A stretch of DNA of 64,000 nucleotides from positions 186,001 to 250,000 of the forward strand of contig CATLLN010000001.1 in the NCBI GenBank assembly GCA_950022695.1, written 5' to 3'. The notes beneath the pieces are model-generated. The model did no database searches. It was given only the letters and a program-made list of their open reading frames with translations, and had not been told where the DNA came from. Source of the DNA: an uncultured bacterium (GTDB lineage: Bacteria > Cyanobacteriota > Vampirovibrionia > Gastranaerophilales > Gastranaerophilaceae). Position numbers and translations under genes: made by a program. Below, piece after piece: positions 44,538 through 51,244 of the stretch (the stretch's first letter is position 1; every line of letters starts with the position of its first letter).

Positions 44538-46262
44538 ATGGCAGTAGGTCAATTCGTATTTATGTTACATAGTCACCTTCCATATTACCGCAAAGCAGGG
44601 ATGTGGCCGTTTGGTGAAGAAAACCTTTATGAATGTATGGCAGAAACATATGTTCCGCTTTTAAATGCAATTTCAGAATTGTATGATGAAGGTATTAAAG
44701 CAAAATTAACTGTCGGTATTACTCCGATTCTTGCTGAACAACTTGCTGATGAACACTTAAAACACGGATTTGTTGAATATTTAGATTCAAGAATTAAAAG
44801 TGTTTCTAAGGATTTAGACAGATATCCGGATCCTGAAGTTCCTCATTCTCAGCATTTAAAATATTTGGCTAAGTATTATTTTGATTGGTTTAACAATATC
44901 AAAAACTCTTTTGTTAATAAATATGGAATGGATTTAATTGTAGCTTTCAAAAAATACCAAGATTTGGGTTGTATTGAAATTACTACATCAGGTGCAACTC
45001 ACGGTTTTTCACCGCTTCTTGCAACAGATAATAATTTGAATGCTCAGTTTAAGGTCGGTTCAGATACAACAAAAAGATTCTTTGGTAAGAAAGCAATGGG
45101 ATGTTGGTTACCGGAATGTGCTTATCGTCAAGGTTATGAATATGTAGGTAAAGACGGTCAAAAACACTGGCGTCCGGCAATTGAATTAACTCTTCAAAAT
45201 AATGATATTGAGTATTTCTTTACAGAATCACACGTAATTGAAGGTGGAAACTCAATCGGTTGCCGCCGCGTTGTAGGAGTTTATGGAAATATTGAATATA
45301 TTCCGCTTCCAGAACGTGAACCGACCGGCTATGATACTTATTCTGCATATTGGCTTCCAGATGCTCAGGTTGCAGTTATGGGAAGAAATGATAGAGCAGG
45401 TTATCAGGTTTGGTCTGCAGCTGACGGATATCCTGGTGATGGATGTTTCAGAGAATTCCACAAAAAAGATGATAAATCAGGTATGAATTACTGGAGAATT
45501 ACTTCTGCAAAAACCGATTTGGGTGATAAAATGCTTTATGATCCGGTAATTGCATTAAACAAAATTAATGAAAATTCTGATCATTATACAACAATGCTTT
45601 ATCATTTATTGAATGATTATAAAAATTCTCATGATGGTAAAGAAGGTTTAATTATGGTATCTTTTGATACTGAATTATTCGGTCACTGGTGGTTTGAAGG
45701 TGTGGAATTTATTAAGCAGGTTATTAAAAAATTCCACCAATATATTCCGCAGGTTGAACGTATGACAGCCGGTGAGTACTTGCATGCTCATCCGCCGACA
45801 GAAGCTATTCAAATTCCTGAATCTTCTTGGGGACAGGGCGGTCACTTCTATGTATGGAATAACCACTTAACTGAATGGATGTGGCCTATTATTCACTCTT
45901 GTGAAAAACGTATAACATCAATTGTAGATAAATATCAAACAGTGCCATCAGATAAGCTTTTACATAGGGCTTTAACTCAATTGGCAAGAGAAAATCTTTT
46001 ATTGCAAAGTTCAGATTGGCCTTTCTTGATTACAACATGGCAGGCTAAGGACTATGCAACAGATAGATTCAGAGAACATGTTGAAAGATTTGAACTTATC
46101 GCAGATATGATTGAAAACGGAAATATCAATGCAGAAGAATTAGAAAAAATCGAAAGTATAGATAATTGCTTCCCGGAAATTGATTACCGTGTATATGTCT
46201 CAATTGAAGAAGGTGTAATTCCGCAACAGTCTAAGAAATTAGCACCTTTATACAAAGATTAA
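44538..46262 (+). CDS. GH57 glycoside hydrolase, probable 1,4-alpha-glucan branching enzyme
   Basis: The 574-aa GH57 protein has the family's motifs: LHSHLPYYRKAGMWPFGEE at the N-terminus, SGATHGFSPLL, the nucleophile motif GCWLPECAYRQGYE (Glu near 193) and SFDTELFGHWWFEGVEF with the acid/base Asp. The C-terminal helical domain contains SSDWPFLITTWQAKDYA, typical of GH57 branching enzymes. It would introduce alpha-1,6 branches into glycogen built by GlgA (27073); a 4-alpha-glucanotransferase is the alternative. The track start TTG is actually the GGAGG ribosome binding site region; ATG 44538 is the start. Confidence 0.88.
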   Translation: MAVGQFVFMLHSHLPYYRKAGMWPFGEENLYECMAETYVPLLNAISELYDEGIKAKLTVGITPILAEQLADEHLKHGFVEYLDSRIKSVSKDLDRYPDPEVPHSQHLKYLAKYYFDWFNNIKNSFVNKYGMDLIVAFKKYQDLGCIEITTSGATHGFSPLLATDNNLNAQFKVGSDTTKRFFGKKAMGCWLPECAYRQGYEYVGKDGQKHWRPAIELTLQNNDIEYFFTESHVIEGGNSIGCRRVVGVYGNIEYIPLPEREPTGYDTYSAYWLPDAQVAVMGRNDRAGYQVWSAADGYPGDGCFREFHKKDDKSGMNYWRITSAKTDLGDKMLYDPVIALNKINENSDHYTTMLYHLLNDYKNSHDGKEGLIMVSFDTELFGHWWFEGVEFIKQVIKKFHQYIPQVERMTAGEYLHAHPPTEAIQIPESSWGQGGHFYVWNNHLTEWMWPIIHSCEKRITSIVDKYQTVPSDKLLHRALTQLARENLLLQSSDWPFLITTWQAKDYATDRFREHVERFELIADMIENGNINAEELEKIESIDNCFPEIDYRVYVSIEEGVIPQQSKKLAPLYKD

Positions 46263-46286
46263 AGCATTTTTTACAATTCATTTTAT

Positions 46287-46315
46287 AAGCCTTGGTGATA
46301 AACCAAGGCTTTTTA
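46287..46315 (+). terminator. Rho-independent terminator after the GH57 gene
   Basis: AAGCCTTGG, loop and CCAAGGCTT then T-rich sequence form a 9-bp stem. Confidence 0.88.
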
Positions 46316-46318
46316 TTA

Positions 46319-46784
46319 TTAATTGTTCATAAATTTTCGTTTTGTGTTTTTGAATATAAAATCCGGATATTTTTTTGTAAGTTCTTGAATTTGTTGTGGT
46401 GATAAATTCAGTTTTTCACTTTGTTCGAATTCTATTGGTGAATTCTTTGAAATGTAAAAGTGGTCTTTAAATAAATTTTTATAATGGGGGGTACATATTT
46501 TTTGCGAAGTCGGTTTTGCCTGCCCAGTTATCAATAATTATAGTGGAATTGTTCACTGTACCGTTAAATTGACTTCCATCTTTATTAAATATACATACAA
46601 CGTGATTTAATTTTTCCCCATTTATAAAATCAGCTTTATTTCTAAAGCTACCAAGTTGAGAGATAATTTGTTTGGAATAATTTAGTAGATTAGAGTTTAT
46701 TGTATGACAAACCCATTGAGCATCTTTGATATATTGGTTTCTTGCGGAAAATGTAGTAGAATTATATGTGGATAATGTTTTCAT
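46319..46784 (-). pseudogene. Frameshifted gene, papain-like (Cys-His-Asp) protein candidate
   Basis: Two overlapping minus-strand ORFs (101 aa and 71 aa) join into one ~155-aa protein if one C is removed from the C6 run at 46492-46487. The first reads ...KNMYPPL-stop; with C5 it reads ...KNMYPHYKNLFKDHFYISK and continues in the second. The restored protein has WVCHTINS, LNHVVCIFNKDG and IIIDNWAGKTDF, a Cys...His...Asp order seen in papain-like peptidases, deamidases and some effectors. No signal peptide and no ribosome binding site at the ATG. Either an assembly/indel error, a decaying gene or a phase-variable one. The function is a guess from residue order. Confidence 0.55.
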
Positions 46785-46874
46785 ATAATTAGAATAAATG
46801 AAAAAATAATAAAATATATTGAATAAAATGAATTATTAACACTTTTTTACAAAAAAATAAAAAATTATGCTTGC

Positions 46875-46898
46875 AAAAAAAAAATCAGCAAATATAAT
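46875..46898 (+). promoter_or_regulatory. tRNA-Asp promoter
   Basis: TTGCAA, an A-rich ~16-base spacer and TATAAT lie about 22 bases upstream of the tRNA start. Confidence 0.65.
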
Positions 46899-46919
46899 AA
46901 AGAAGTAGCCAAAACAGAT

Positions 46920-46997
46920 GGGAGCGTAGCTCAGTTTGGTTAGAGCGCATGCCTGTCACGCATGAGGTCGCGAGTTCGAGCCTCGTCGTTCCCGCCA
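46920..46997 (+). tRNA. tRNA-Asp (GTC)
   Basis: The cloverleaf is complete: acceptor GGGAGCG/CGTTCCC (one G-U), D arm AGCTCAG...GAGC, anticodon loop CTGTCAC giving GTC, T arm GAGTTCGAGC and encoded CCA. A terminator follows at 47012. The 3' tail and terminator recur as a direct repeat at 47194. Confidence 0.95.
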
Positions 46998-47040
46998 TTT
47001 ATAAAAAAATGAAGTCCGCTTGTCGGGCTTATTTTTTTGT
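46979..47040 (+). repeat. Direct repeat copy 1: tRNA-Asp 3' end plus terminator
   Basis: This 62-base unit (AGCCTCGTCGTTCCCGCCA onward) recurs at 47194-47254 with one substitution (C to T in the tRNA tail) and one fewer A. It contains the terminator AAGTCCG-CTTGT-CGGGCTT plus a T-run. Confidence 0.9.
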
Positions 47041-47193
47041 TAGGAATTGTGTAATAAAGAGGTGAGAACTCACAGGTCGAAGACCTGTCAAAGTTCGAGC
47101 GCGAACGAGCTGAGGGCGAAGGAGCTTTCTTTGAAGCAAGCAAAGCGAGTGAAAAGAAAGTCCGTAGACCCGTTAAACGCGAGTGAGCAAGAC
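47041..47193. other. Structured, GC-rich insert between tRNA-end repeats
   Basis: This 153-base segment is richer in G/C than its surroundings and full of short perfect hairpins: GTGAG-AA-CTCAC, ACAGGTC-GAA-GACCTGT, GTTCG-AGCG-CGAAC with overlap, and CTTTCTTT...AAAGAAAG. It has no good coding potential. It could be a small palindromic mobile element or a structured RNA read through from the tRNA promoter. Confidence 0.5.
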
Positions 47194-47254
47194 AGCCTCG
47201 TCGTTTCCGCCATTTATAAAAAATGAAGTCCGCTTGTCGGGCTTATTTTTTTGT
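47194..47254 (+). repeat. Direct repeat copy 2: tRNA-Asp 3' end plus terminator
   Basis: Near-identical to 46979-47040, including CCGCCA and the terminator hairpin. It lacks the rest of a tRNA. The next ~270 bases up to 47526 show no gene or clear structure. Confidence 0.9.
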
Positions 47255-47526
47255 AAAATTCTTTTACTGGTCGGGTGTAAATGTAATTGCCTCCTCATCT
47301 TACTCCTCTCACGAAGCTAAGCCCTATAAATGGAGTATCTATTTTTGCTTCTTGTTATAAATTTTGTTGTTTGAATTCTAGGTGAAAATCAAGTTTAAAA
47401 TAAAATGTAAAATGTTAATTTTTGTAAACTTATAGTATTTTTATGGCAAATTTTAATAAGATTTTTATTTTTTTTAATTGTCAAAGTGTAAATTAGTTAG
47501 TAGAAAAATGAAAGGAAAAGGTAATT

Positions 47527-47910
47527 ATGACTTTATCTACACGTATGATTAGACAAGTTAAGAATATTGCATCGCCGTACTCAGATTATTCTATGAAATT
47601 GACAAAATGGACTCCAAATTCTGCTAAAAAACCTCGAATTGAATCTATGGCTTTTACAATAAATGGTAATACCAATAGTACTTATTCCAAACGTGTATCA
47701 CAAAATGGTGTAGTTTTTGAAATATTCAAATCTAATAATGAAGTATTAAAAATTCTAAGAGATAGATTTGGCAAAGTTTTAGGTTATAAATCTAATTTCA
47801 AAATTCCTTTAGATGATGTAAATAGAGTTTACGATAATGCAAGTAACATGATGCGTTCTCGTTTAAGTTCATTATATACTATACCTGCAGGTATTAGAGC
47901 TCACAATTAA
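47527..47910 (+). CDS. Small basic hypothetical protein
   Basis: The 127-aa protein starts at an ATG with AAAGGAAAAGG upstream. It is rich in Lys, Arg, Ser and Asn with no signal peptide or membrane helix. Notable segments are GVVFEIFKSNNEVLKILRDRFGKVLGYKSNF, which looks like a beta-strand/helix unit, and a helical end (VYDNASNMMRSRLSSLYTIP). I do not recognise it. A perfect palindromic terminator follows. It lies in a gene-poor stretch with other small lineage-type genes. Confidence 0.65.
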   Translation: MTLSTRMIRQVKNIASPYSDYSMKLTKWTPNSAKKPRIESMAFTINGNTNSTYSKRVSQNGVVFEIFKSNNEVLKILRDRFGKVLGYKSNFKIPLDDVNRVYDNASNMMRSRLSSLYTIPAGIRAHN

Positions 47911-47962
47911 AATAGATTATGTAAGTACTCAGTATAGTGACATAACTTTTTATATAAAAAAA

Positions 47963-47984
47963 AAAGACTGCAATTGCAGTCTTT
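47963..47984. terminator. Bidirectional terminator
   Basis: AAAGACTGCAATTGCAGTCTTT is a perfect palindrome flanked by A- and T-runs. It lies between the convergent genes at 47527 and 48046. Confidence 0.85.
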
Positions 47985-48045
47985 TATTCTATCCTAATTC
48001 CTTAATTTATTTTTTATTCCTTTAAATTCCTTAATTCCAACAAGT

Positions 48046-48222
48046 TTATGCGATGAAATTTGTACCGAATCTGTTTGCTCCGTGGAAAAATGATTGTTTC
48101 ATCATTTGAGTCAATGTTTTCTTTACAACTTTTTTATCGCTTAAATCAACTTCTTTTAAAGCTTTAGATGTATCTTTATATGCACTTGTAACAGCATCAG
48201 AAAATAATAGCATTGTAGCCAT
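48046..48222 (-). CDS. Small 58-aa hypothetical protein (below ORF-track cutoff)
   Basis: The ORF reads MATMLLFSDAVTSAYKDTSK and ends in FFHGANRFGTNFIA. GAGAGGAT lies 7 bases before the ATG, a good ribosome binding site, and codon use matches the neighbours. The centre is an amphipathic Lys-rich helix. No family recognised. It is divergent from the 48461 gene with a 238-base gap holding TTGTTA-N7-TAACAA and possible TTGACT promoters; the gap contains nothing else I can identify. Confidence 0.6.
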   Translation of the reverse strand: MATMLLFSDAVTSAYKDTSKALKEVDLSDKKVVKKTLTQMMKQSFFHGANRFGTNFIA

Positions 48223-48460
48223 TTTTTTATCCTCTCTTTATTTAAACTCTTTCGCATTGCTCGCTTTAAGCTCGCTTGCTCTTTTTCTTTAATTGTCTCT
48301 TACATATATATAAAAACTTCCTATAAAAAAATATTGACTTTTTATATTCAATTTATATAAAAGTTGTTACATAAGTTAACAATTGACTGGATTTATTAAA
48401 GAAATACTTAAATTAAGCCGATTACAATAGTAATAAGTTATGAAAGGATTGTTCTAAGAA

Positions 48461-49789
48461 ATGGGTATTTCAGCATCACAGGCAAGATTGTTGACAATAA
48501 CTGCAAGACTGACTTCTAACGAGTACGAGTCTCAGCAAATTTCTAATGCTAAAATGAGACTTGCAATCAAATCAGAACAGGCAAGTAGTGAATATATTGC
48601 TGCGCTAAATAAAAAACAATTTATGTTCACAACTTATGATGCTAAAGGAAATGCAACTACCGCTCAATTAACAGCTAATGTGTTATATCAATATGCTGAT
48701 ATGAAAAATCAATATGCATTAATTAACTCAAGCGGTCAAATGCTTGTGGCTTCTGCTGATGCGAAAAACTTTAAATTAGCTGAAAATTTAGATGAATTTT
48801 TAAAGTTAAATGGAATTGATAAAGAATATAAATCAAATACATTATCTGAGTGTGCAAAACGATTAAATGCTCCTAGCGCTGAAGGCGGTTTGAAAAATTA
48901 TTATACTGATTGGGAACAAGCTGTTGAAAATGCTAAAATAGCTACTTATACTGATGAATCAGGGAAAGAAATTTCATCTGATGAACGTTTCAGAAATGAT
49001 AAATATAATAATTTTCAAGCATATAATATTGCATTAAGAGATTATGAAGAAAAAGTTGCATTATATAATTCAGGTTTGACAAGTACTGATATAAAAGGAG
49101 CATTGGCAACTTTAAATTCAGCTAAAGAAGCTTATTCTCATTGTGTTAATTTTGATGAATGGGCAAAATTCCAAGTGAAAAATCAAAAACCAGAAATTTA
49201 TGAAAATGTAACAGAGTATTATAGAGTTTTGGATGATTTCTTGTCAGAGGCTGAGGATTTAGGTTGTACTTCACTTCAAGATACATACACTTATTCTGAT
49301 GCGACAAAAGCTCAATGGTATACAAATTTGTGGTACAGAATGAACGGAGCTTCTTCTGAGAAATCTGCTCAAGGAAATAATGAAACTAATTTTGCGATTT
49401 TAGACAGTAAACTTGCTTCAAGTAAAGATTGGCTACAAGATGCGTTGGGACAAGGTTTAATTTCTCTTGAAGTTGCATCAAATGCATTAGCAACAAATCT
49501 TATTCCAGACGAAAGTAAGCCGTTAAATGTTATTCTTAAGGGAATATCTTGGACTCCTACTGAGTATGGTTCTTGCAAGGATTTTACAGAGCTTGATGAT
49601 GACAAAGCTATTGCCAGAGCAGAAGCTGAATATCAAAGAAAAAATAATGAAATTTCTTCTATAGATAAAAAATATGAGAATAAAATTAAAACTTTAGATA
49701 CTGAACACAATTCCTTACAAACTGAATATGAATCCGTTCAATCGGCAATGAACAAAAATGTTGAACGATCATTTAAAACCTTTTCATAA
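48461..49789 (+). CDS. Protein with conserved terminal helices (paralogue of 4056..6068)
   Basis: The 442-aa protein begins MGISASQARLLTITARLTSNEY and ends with IARAEAEYQRKNNEIS, then a coil and ERSFKTFS. Both ends match the 670-aa protein at 4056, and a segment before the end also matches loosely (WYTNLWYRMNG / SKDWLQDALGQGLIS versus FYDELYNNILE / DSEYLESAIKDGRYS). The middle differs. No signal peptide. AAAGGA lies 12 bases upstream of the ATG, and in the paralogue 9 bases. The function is unknown; an axial or secreted component of the flagellar export system is one testable idea. Confidence 0.7.
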   Translation: MGISASQARLLTITARLTSNEYESQQISNAKMRLAIKSEQASSEYIAALNKKQFMFTTYDAKGNATTAQLTANVLYQYADMKNQYALINSSGQMLVASADAKNFKLAENLDEFLKLNGIDKEYKSNTLSECAKRLNAPSAEGGLKNYYTDWEQAVENAKIATYTDESGKEISSDERFRNDKYNNFQAYNIALRDYEEKVALYNSGLTSTDIKGALATLNSAKEAYSHCVNFDEWAKFQVKNQKPEIYENVTEYYRVLDDFLSEAEDLGCTSLQDTYTYSDATKAQWYTNLWYRMNGASSEKSAQGNNETNFAILDSKLASSKDWLQDALGQGLISLEVASNALATNLIPDESKPLNVILKGISWTPTEYGSCKDFTELDDDKAIARAEAEYQRKNNEISSIDKKYENKIKTLDTEHNSLQTEYESVQSAMNKNVERSFKTFS

Positions 49790-49875
49790 CTTAGACTTAT
49801 AAATATTTTTCCCCTACAAATTTTTACATCCCTTCAATTTATAGTATAATAAACTAAAAATGGAGGGTTTTTATT

Positions 49876-50868
49876 ATGCACAGAATAACCTTGATAAATG
49901 GTGACGGGATTGGTCCTGAAATATCTGAAAGTGTTATGAAAATTATTAAAGCTAGCGGCTTATCAATTGATTGGGATATCCAAACCGCAGGAGCTGATGT
50001 TATAGAAACAGAAGGAACACCTTTGCCACAGAGAGTTTTAGAGTCAATAAAAAATAATAAGGTTGCATTAAAAGCTCCGGTTACAACACCTATCGGGAAA
50101 GGTTTCAGATCTGTAAATGTTCAGTTACGTAAAGATTTGGATTTGTATGCAAACCTTAGACCGTGTAAGAATTTACCTGGAATTGAAACAAGATTTAATG
50201 ATGTAGATTTAGTTGTTGTAAGAGAAAATACAGAAGATTTATACGCAGGAATTGAAGAACAAATTGATTATGATACAGCTCACAGTATAAAAATTATTAC
50301 GAGAAATGCATCTGAAAGAATTTGCAAATTCGCGTTTGAATATGCCGTGAAAAATAACAGGCATGAGGTTTGCTGTGTGACAAAAGCAAATATTATGAAA
50401 TTATCTGACGGGTTATTTCTGGAATCTTTTAGAAAAATTTCTGAAGATTATCCAAAAATTACCCCTCGCGAAATATTGGTTGATAATCTTTGTATGCAGC
50501 TTGTACAAGATCCTTCAAGGTTTGATGTTCTTGTTTTGCCAAATTTGTATGGAGATATAGTTTCAGATTTAACTGCAGGCTTAATCGGCGGTTTGGGGGT
50601 CGCTCAGGGGGCAAATATCGGTCTTAATTGTGCTGTATTTGAACCTGTACATGGTTCAGCTCCGGATATAAAAGGACAAAATAAGGCTAATCCGACAGCT
50701 CTTTTAATGTCTGCTATTGAAATGCTTAAATATATTGGTGAAAATTCTTATGCCGAAAAAATTGAAAAAGCATTGTTTAAAACACTTGCAGATGGGAATA
50801 AAACTGCAGATATCGGCGGGAAATTATCGACTACAGAATTTACGGATGTTGTTATAAGTAATCTTTAG
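49876..50868 (+). CDS. NAD-dependent isocitrate/3-isopropylmalate dehydrogenase family enzyme
   Basis: The 330-aa enzyme has LINGDGIGPEISESV at the N-terminus and the substrate loop IGKGFRSVNVQLRKDLDLYANLRP; the FRSxNVxLR form is typical of NAD-isocitrate dehydrogenase-type members rather than LeuB. VVVRENTEDLYAGIE, the Asp metal ligands in LPNLYGDIVSDL and the NAD loop GSAPDIKGQNKANPTA are also present. It would oxidatively decarboxylate isocitrate to 2-oxoglutarate; homoisocitrate is an alternative. A strong GGAGG precedes the ATG. Confidence 0.9.
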   Translation: MHRITLINGDGIGPEISESVMKIIKASGLSIDWDIQTAGADVIETEGTPLPQRVLESIKNNKVALKAPVTTPIGKGFRSVNVQLRKDLDLYANLRPCKNLPGIETRFNDVDLVVVRENTEDLYAGIEEQIDYDTAHSIKIITRNASERICKFAFEYAVKNNRHEVCCVTKANIMKLSDGLFLESFRKISEDYPKITPREILVDNLCMQLVQDPSRFDVLVLPNLYGDIVSDLTAGLIGGLGVAQGANIGLNCAVFEPVHGSAPDIKGQNKANPTALLMSAIEMLKYIGENSYAEKIEKALFKTLADGNKTADIGGKLSTTEFTDVVISNL

Positions 50869-50878
50869 CCACTTAGGG

Positions 50879-50907
50879 TTGACAAAATTTGTAATATCGT
50901 AAATAAT
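50879..50907 (+). promoter_or_regulatory. Promoter for a candidate antisense RNA
   Basis: Perfect TTGACA, 17-base spacer and AATAAT, 11 bases after the dehydrogenase stop. No plus-strand gene follows for kilobases, so it likely drives a short RNA convergent to the small toxin-like ORF. Confidence 0.6.
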
Positions 50908-50913
50908 AATGGT

Positions 50914-50985
50914 GTAGGGCGTAGCTCCTAAGAGTTTAGCGTTCCTTAAGAGCTTTCTTCGCACCCTACGGTTTTAATAGTTTTA
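50914..50985 (+). ncRNA. Candidate antisense antitoxin RNA
   Basis: Beginning at the predicted start site, the RNA folds as nested stems: GTAGGG (50914) with CCCTAC (50964), and AGCTC plus TAAG with CTTA plus GAGCT. The T-rich stretch GGTTTTAATAGTTTT follows, a weak terminator. It is antisense to the 3' part and 3' UTR of the 24-aa ORF. Boundaries are approximate. Confidence 0.45.
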
Positions 50986-51040
50986 ATGCTACTAATAGTA
51001 TGTCAAGTACGATTAGTAGTATTATTATTTTGTCAACCAT
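50966..51040 (-). CDS. 24-aa hydrophobic peptide, candidate type I toxin
   Basis: The tiny ORF encodes one membrane-type helix, MVDKIIILLIVLDILLVALK then LLKP. Upstream is AAAGGAGG with a 7-base gap, the strongest ribosome binding site on this strand nearby. A TAGACA-N17-TAAAAT promoter at 51149-51121 gives a ~74-base leader. Its size and composition resemble Ibs/holin-like type I toxins that depolarise the membrane. A convergent promoter and hairpin RNA at its 3' side complete the usual layout. A regulatory or leader peptide is the alternative. Too short for the ORF track. Confidence 0.5.
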   Translation of the reverse strand: MVDKIIILLIVLDILLVALKLLKP

Positions 51041-51120
51041 AGCTCTGCCTCCTTTCGTCCAATTTCTTCGTAAATTGTGTGTGACGGAAGTTAGCGTATA
51101 ATGCTAAGCCCTACAGCTCA

Positions 51121-51149
51121 ATTTTACACTAACATTGTGTATTTGTCTA
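51121..51149 (-). promoter_or_regulatory. Promoter of the toxin-like ORF
   Basis: On the minus strand TAGACA, 17-base spacer and TAAAAT. The predicted start is near 51114, about 74 bases before the ATG. The leader may fold to control translation. Confidence 0.5.
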
Positions 51150-51186
51150 TATTGTTAAAAATAATTCCATTTCGCGGAGTATTTGC

Positions 51187-51216
51187 AAAAAAAGACGCTT
51201 AAGATTATTAAGCGTC
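51187..51216 (-). terminator. Terminator of the TPR-protein gene
   Basis: GACGCTTAA, 5-base loop and TTAAGCGTC form a 9-bp stem, with a T7 run on the minus strand. Confidence 0.85.
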
Positions 51217-51244
51217 ACATTACCTCATTAATATAAATATATCC

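Noticed and set aside
46940-47143. 67-aa minus-strand ORF over tRNA-Asp
   Set aside because: It overlaps the tRNA and its repeat; the frame is a by-product of the GC-rich structured insert.
46887-47254. Genomic island with attachment sites at tRNA-Asp
   Set aside because: The repeats enclose only 153 bases and no integrase is present, so this is at most a tiny element or duplication remnant.
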